A stretch of DNA of 64,000 nt from Stieleria marina. GTDB lineage: Bacteria; Planctomycetota; Planctomycetia; Pirellulales; Pirellulaceae. The stretch lies in assembly GCA_007741555.1 (NCBI GenBank), contig CP036526.1:6933719-6997718 (forward strand), read 5' to 3'. Shown piece after piece: positions 59,973 to 64,000 of the stretch (positions are counted from its first letter, which is position 1; each line of letters starts with the position of its first letter). The notes beneath the pieces were generated by a model. It worked only from the letters and a program-made list of their open reading frames with translations. It was not told the origin of the DNA and ran no database searches. The position numbers were made by a program, and so were the translations under genes.

Positions 59973-62090
59973 ATGAGCTCCGATAACTGGAACATCCTCG
60001 CCAAATTACTTGGCACCCCCGGCCCACCTCCAGCACCTAAGAAGAAACCTGCCGAAAAGCCCGCCGAAACAGTTTCCGAAAAATCAGATTCTGGCTCGCC
60101 CGATTCAAAGAATCCTGATTCACGGAACTCCGGCAAGCGAACCGCAGAACCAGCCTTGGAGATCGAATCGCCCAGGCAATCCACGGACGATGTGATCGAA
60201 GCGCTAACGACTGCCGTTCCCAAATCAACGCTGCCAGGATTTGGGGTCAGCGAATCGGATCCTGAACTAAGCGATTTGACCGCCGATGCGAACGCTCCCG
60301 CACCAGCTGCCGACAAAATCGATTTCGATCCTGTGGAATCGGAACCAGCCGAAACCGAATCAGCAGCCGCGGCCACGGTCACAGACGATGCCGAAGTCGA
60401 AGTCAAAGATGCGGCTTGGAATGAACTAGCGGGTGAACTGGGCGTTGACGCCAACTCCGGTCCGCCTCCACGGCCTGCAATGGATACGACAACACCAGAA
60501 CGCTCCAGCCGCACAAAGGCCAAACGTTCGCCTCGTCAAAAAGACTCCGGCGATTTTGGCACCGGCCTGGGAATCGACTTGGGTCCCGAACCCGAAACGA
60601 GTTCGGACAGTCCTGCCGCAGAAACTTCGCGCGAACCAGCCGCTAAACGGGAATCCAAACCAGCGCGTTCGGAAACCCGCTCCAGCAGTCGTTCGACCAA
60701 GGTTGATGCAATCGTCACCGACCTGGACGACGACGATATTTTTGCTGGGTTTGCCAGTCATGATGATGACGACGAGGAAAAAGACGACGTTCAGCCAGCG
60801 TCTAAAAAAGAATCGGACGAAGATCGCGACGACCGTCCTCAACGTGGCCGAGGTCGAAATCGAAACGATCGATCCAAACGTGATGAGAGCCCGCGTGGAC
60901 GCGACAAAGATTCGCAAGCTCGTGGCCGAGACGACGACTCGAGCGTCGCCGAAGCAAAAGAGTCTTCCAGCAGTCGAAGCCGGGCGCCCCGATCGGATTC
61001 CGATGATGAACGCCCGACCTCGCCTCGCCGTCGAGGACGACGAGGCGCTCGCCAGCGCATGACAGAAGAAGAACTCGATCGCGACGAAACAAGCGCTGAA
61101 GCGAAACCTAGCCGCGATGATTCGGATCGGGACAAAAAGGTCCGCAGTGACGAAGATGATTCGGCGGACGAAAGCTCCAGCTCGCGACCGCGACGAGGCC
61201 GTGGAGGACGCAATCGTGGCCGAGGAGGTCGCGGACGTGACCAAGATTCGGCGGACCAAAATCGCGACGTAGCCCGCAGTGATTCAAGCCGGGACGATTC
61301 GGACCGCAGCGAATCAGGACGCAGCGAATCAGGACGCGGCGAATCAGGACGCGGCGATTCAGGACGCAGCCGGTCGAGTCGCGGAGAGTCCAGCAAACGA
61401 GGCGCCCAAGACAACGAAGTTCGCTCCAAAGGTCGTGGCAGAGAAGATCGCGATCAGGACGCATTCGACGATGATGATGATGACATCGGATTCGCCGCCG
61501 GCTTGGATGATTCGGACAACGAATCCGAAGACTCCGATACCGAAGAAGCTCCACGCAGTCGACGACGCCGAGGACGACGCGGTGGTCGTGGCCGAGGACG
61601 CTCGCGTTCGGAGACCAACGAGAGCCGTGACGATAGTGATCGCCCAGCAAAGCCAGACGATGATGACGATCCACTCGCCCGTGAATCCGCTTTCGATGAT
61701 GACCACGAAGACGATCAAGAAGTCGAAGTGATTCGGCGCGGTCGTCAGCGCGGCCGAGGTCGTGGCAGAGGACGAGACGAAAACGACCGAGACGAATCGG
61801 CGAATCGTGACGATGACTCCGCAGAAGGCTCATCACGCAGTCGCGGTGGTCGTTCGGATTCCGACGATGACGGTGACGACGGCGGACGTTCGCGTGGAAG
61901 AGGTGGACGCGACCGTGACGACGATTCTCGCCGAGACGCGCCCAAACGAAAGGTCGTTCCGACTTGGCAAGAAACCGTTGATATCTTTGTCGACGCCAAC
62001 ATCGAAAACCACAAGAAACCTGGTGGCGGCGGACGACGTGGCCGAGGTGGTGGTGGCGGTGGTCGCAAACGCGGCAACAACCGAAGCTAA
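59973..62090 (+). CDS. large intrinsically disordered Arg/Asp/Ser-rich protein, possibly RNA-binding
   Basis: Almost the whole 705-residue protein is low-complexity. The N-terminal quarter is Pro/Glu/Asp/Ala-rich. It contains two copies of a short motif, SSDNWNILAKLLGTPGPPP (~1-20) and DAAWNELAGELGVDANSGPPP (~150), which could be a binding peptide. From ~250 on it is an alternation of RGRGR, RGGR, DDDD and SRSxSRD-like stretches. The C-terminal ~50 residues hold the one folded-looking segment, VPTWQETVDIFVDANIENHK, followed by a GGGGRRGRGGGGGG tail. RGG and RS-type tails bind RNA in other systems, so RNA binding or condensate formation is plausible. The reading frame is assured by composition and its single long length. 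It is not similar to a known family that I can name. Confidence 0.8.
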   Translation: MSSDNWNILAKLLGTPGPPPAPKKKPAEKPAETVSEKSDSGSPDSKNPDSRNSGKRTAEPALEIESPRQSTDDVIEALTTAVPKSTLPGFGVSESDPELSDLTADANAPAPAADKIDFDPVESEPAETESAAAATVTDDAEVEVKDAAWNELAGELGVDANSGPPPRPAMDTTTPERSSRTKAKRSPRQKDSGDFGTGLGIDLGPEPETSSDSPAAETSREPAAKRESKPARSETRSSSRSTKVDAIVTDLDDDDIFAGFASHDDDDEEKDDVQPASKKESDEDRDDRPQRGRGRNRNDRSKRDESPRGRDKDSQARGRDDDSSVAEAKESSSSRSRAPRSDSDDERPTSPRRRGRRGARQRMTEEELDRDETSAEAKPSRDDSDRDKKVRSDEDDSADESSSSRPRRGRGGRNRGRGGRGRDQDSADQNRDVARSDSSRDDSDRSESGRSESGRGESGRGDSGRSRSSRGESSKRGAQDNEVRSKGRGREDRDQDAFDDDDDDIGFAAGLDDSDNESEDSDTEEAPRSRRRRGRRGGRGRGRSRSETNESRDDSDRPAKPDDDDDPLARESAFDDDHEDDQEVEVIRRGRQRGRGRGRGRDENDRDESANRDDDSAEGSSRSRGGRSDSDDDGDDGGRSRGRGGRDRDDDSRRDAPKRKVVPTWQETVDIFVDANIENHKKPGGGGRRGRGGGGGGRKRGNNRS

Positions 62091-62120
62091 ACGGCTATCT
62101 CTGGACATTTGACACTCACT

Positions 62121-62152
62121 CCTGTTTCACGCATCTGACCGCGTGAAACAGG
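62121..62152. terminator. strong 12-bp hairpin after the disordered-protein gene
   Basis: CCTGTTTCACGC (62121-62132) and GCGTGAAACAGG (62141-62152) pair perfectly around an 8-base loop, 30 bp after the stop. There is no T run directly after it, so it may be a rho-assisted or RNA-stabilising structure rather than a classic terminator. Confidence 0.6.
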
Positions 62153-62254
62153 ATGCCTTCTCGTCAATCTTTTCCTAATCGTTAGAGCCTACCTGGCCGA
62201 TACAATCCAATATGATTCATTGGATCCTCCTGCGCGCAAGCTAGGTGTTCGTCT

Positions 62255-63160
62255 TTGTCGGCTTCCACGTCTTCCATCTCCAAGTCACCCGCCAACAACG
62301 GTGGCTTGCCCAACAATTCCCAGAGCAATGCGTCCGAGAGCGCATTGGTAGGGTGGATTACGGAATGGGGATCGGCGGTTGTCGATGGAATCACGACGAT
62401 TGGCGACATGTCCGTTTTTGCTTGGCGGATGTTCACATGGATGTTCACGCGTCTGCCAAGACCCGGCACCGTTTTGATCAATTTTTATCAAATTGGCGTC
62501 CTTAGCCTGCCCGTCGTCGCACTCACAGGCACGTTTATTGGGATGGTTCTGGCCAACCAAAGCTATCGCCAATTCCAAGCGATTGGGCTGGAAAGCCACT
62601 TGGGTGTCATCATCAACACCTCGCTGGTCCGTGAACTTGGGCCGGTGCTAGCCGCAACAATGCTGGCCGGTCGCGTAGGCAGTGCGATGGCAGCAGTCTT
62701 GGGCACCATGCGAGTGACCGAACAAATTGACGCGTTAACAGCGATGGGCGCCGATCCGATTCACTACTTGGTCGTACCTCGCTTTCTTGCGTGCATATTG
62801 CTGATTCCCGCTTTGACGATCATGGCTGATTTCATGGGTATCGTTGGCGGCTATTTTTACAGCGTGATCATCTGGGACATCGACCACGCGGCTTACCTAA
62901 ACCATTCGCGCGAAGGCGTTGTGGGATTTGATCTCTTCGGAGGAATTTTCAAAAGCTTCTTCTTCGGAGCGATCATCGCACTGGTCAGTTGCTACCAAGG
63001 ATTCAATTGCGAACCGGGTGCCGAAGGTGTCGGCAAAGCCGCAACGTCCTCCTTTGTACTGTCGTTCGTGTTGATCTTGGCGATTGATCTGTTGCTCAAC
63101 ATCCTCCTAGACCAAGTCTACGTGGCGCTCTATCCGTCCGGTGGAGGATCGCTGATATGA
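62255..63160 (+). CDS. mlaE: MlaE-type ABC permease for phospholipid transport
   Basis: This 301-residue protein belongs to the MlaE/YrbE permease family of the Mla lipid-transport system at the inner membrane. Signature segments are IGVLSLPVVALTGTFIGMVL, SLVRELGPVLAATMLAGRVGSAMAA, LGTMRVTEQIDALTAMGADP and HYLVVPRFLACILLIPALT. The C-terminal helices contain ALVSCYQGFNCEPGAEGVGKA, a conserved family loop. The TTG at 62255 is the only in-frame start before a disordered Ser/Asn-rich N-terminus; an ATG lies further inside at MSVFAWRMF, and the true start is uncertain. The stop overlaps the mlaF start (ATGA, 63157-63160), so the two are coupled. MlaD/MCE and further partners would be expected beyond the right edge. 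Confidence 0.93.
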   Translation: MSASTSSISKSPANNGGLPNNSQSNASESALVGWITEWGSAVVDGITTIGDMSVFAWRMFTWMFTRLPRPGTVLINFYQIGVLSLPVVALTGTFIGMVLANQSYRQFQAIGLESHLGVIINTSLVRELGPVLAATMLAGRVGSAMAAVLGTMRVTEQIDALTAMGADPIHYLVVPRFLACILLIPALTIMADFMGIVGGYFYSVIIWDIDHAAYLNHSREGVVGFDLFGGIFKSFFFGAIIALVSCYQGFNCEPGAEGVGKAATSSFVLSFVLILAIDLLLNILLDQVYVALYPSGGGSLI

Positions 63161-64000
63161 ATGCAACCGCAACACAAACGCCGCTGGAAGACGATGCAGC
63201 AGGTAGCAAACCGTCGATCGAAGTTCGAGATCTGACCGTCGCCTTTGGCGGCCAACCTATCTTGAAGGACATCAATCTGACAATCGCTCGCGGTCAAACG
63301 CTGGCGATTATCGGTGAAAGCGGCTGCGGAAAAACCGTGTTCATGAAAACACTGGTCGGACTGATCGCACCGACGATCGGCAGCGTGTCGTTCTGTGGCA
63401 AGGATCTGGCCAAGGTCAGCCAAGTGGAACTACCAAGTATCCGGCGACGTTTTGGATTTGTGTTTCAAAATGCAGCCCTGTTCGACAGCATGTCCATTTT
63501 TGACAATGTGGCGTTTCCATTGACTCAGAACGAACGCATCTCTGATGACGAACTAGACGAACGTGTTTTCAAGCACTTGCATGAAGTCGGCCTACCTTCG
63601 GCGGTGGCTCATAAACGCCCCAGCGAAATTTCGGGTGGAATGCGTAAACGCGTCGGACTGGCGCGGGCACTGATTTTGAAACCAGACCTGATCGTTTACG
63701 ACGAACCGACTACCGGGCTGGACCCAATCATGAGCGACGTCATCAACGAACTGATCCTCGATACTCGTCGGCGCTATCCGGTGACCAGTGTCGTGGTGAC
63801 GCACGACATGCACACGGCTCGCAAAGTCTCTGACCGAGTCTTGATGTTCTTTCCGCGAGCACGGATCGGCGAAGACGACTCACAGATTTTGTTCGACGGA
63901 TCACCCAGCGACTTGGAACACGCCGATGATCGCCGTGTTCGACAATTCGTTCGCGGCGAAGCAGGCGACAGATTAAATGAACTAACTCGTGAGGCGGGGT
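63157..64000 (+). CDS. mlaF: MlaF-type ABC ATPase, 3' end beyond the window
   Basis: The frame begins with ATG at 63157 inside the mlaE stop and stays open to the window end, giving at least 281 residues. It is a complete ABC ATPase: Walker A LAIIGESGCGKTVFMKTLVG, Q-loop FGFVFQNAALFDSMS, signature EISGGMRKRVGLARAL, Walker [14 protein letters not shown] and the H-loop VVVTHDMHTARKVSDR. The SGGM form of the signature and the QNAALFDSMSIFDNV stretch are typical of MlaF/Ttg2A rather than drug exporters. It would power lipid movement by the MlaE permease between inner membrane and periplasmic carriers. The C-terminal region FDGSPSDLEHADDRRVRQFV is the regulatory tail, mostly present. Confidence 0.92.
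   Translation, partial: MNATATQTPLEDDAAGSKPSIEVRDLTVAFGGQPILKDINLTIARGQTLAIIGESGCGKTVFMKTLVGLIAPTIGSVSFCGKDLAKVSQVELPSIRRRFGFVFQNAALFDSMSIFDNVAFPLTQNERISDDELDERVFKHLHEVGLPSAVAHKRPSEISGGMRKRVGLARALILKPDLIVYDEPTTGLDPIMSDVINELILDTRRRYPVTSVVVTHDMHTARKVSDRVLMFFPRARIGEDDSQILFDGSPSDLEHADDRRVRQFVRGEAGDRLNELTREAG

Noticed and set aside
60426-61259. 277-residue antisense frame in the disordered gene
   Set aside because: It arises from the Arg/Asp/Ser codon bias of the plus strand; sense frame is longer and has a start, stop and folded C-terminal segment.

Overview
The window looks like a chromosome segment of a planctomycete, most likely a Pirellulaceae/Rhodopirellula-type bacterium. I judge this from gene content, not from any search. 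It combines a YTV-repeat cell-wall protein, a BBP7-type outer-membrane barrel, a C-terminal DUF1559 (H-X9-DG) fragment, a planctomycete-type cytochrome fused to WD40 repeats, LEPR-XLL-like N-termini on giant exported proteins, and an ECF sigma factor coupled to a Ser/Thr kinase. I see no rRNA, tRNA, CRISPR array, insertion sequence, phage module or replication origin.

Layout. 1-8139 (minus): the 5' part of an exported protein, then two paralogous giant exported proteins. Both have a LEPR-like motif, a DUF4347 caspase-like domain and xylan-binding-like beta domains; one ends in a sugar-dehydrogenase propeller and the other in a lysyl-oxidase domain. 8455-16896: cytochrome/WD40 protein, nitroreductase, an unrecognised two-gene membrane operon with an ATGA overlap, and an S46 dipeptidyl-peptidase. 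17134-20376: YTV cell-wall protein with a clear terminator, followed by a 1.3 kb gene-poor stretch. 21719-25437: kinase-less PAS-GAF-receiver protein, a CheY-like regulator and GlyA. 25856-28868: metzincin-type zinc protease and its terminator, then a decayed gene fragment. 29134-38745: a giant beta-helix protein with five CSLREA modules and a dockerin-like end.

38910-43569: sulfotransferase, DUF1559 fragment, and a translationally coupled ECF sigma/Ser-Thr kinase pair. 43743-48573: ABC ATPase, ABC-2 type permease and a membrane-anchored helical protein, all overlapping by 4 bp. 48964-53293: FolC, a phosphopantetheinyl transferase, and a Cys-rich BBP7 barrel with a terminator. 53382-57624 (minus): a compact six-gene cluster of an arrestin-like membrane protein, a second arrestin-like protein, a P-loop ATPase, an unknown protein, a STAS protein and a sensor-less histidine kinase. 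This is the best candidate here for an undescribed system. 57730-64000: a palindromic intergenic element, a free-standing RNA polymerase alpha-CTD-like protein, WecB, a large disordered Arg/Asp/Ser-rich protein, and MlaE/MlaF-type lipid-transport genes running off the right edge.

Overall theme: most of the coding capacity goes into the cell surface (wall protein, outer-membrane barrel, adhesin-like modular proteins, proteases, lipid transport, nucleotide-sugar supply) and into signalling (ECF, Ser/Thr kinase, receivers, STAS). Starts were chosen from Shine-Dalgarno-like sequence, overlaps with upstream genes and signal peptides. Domain names are from my own recognition of motifs and should be read as such.
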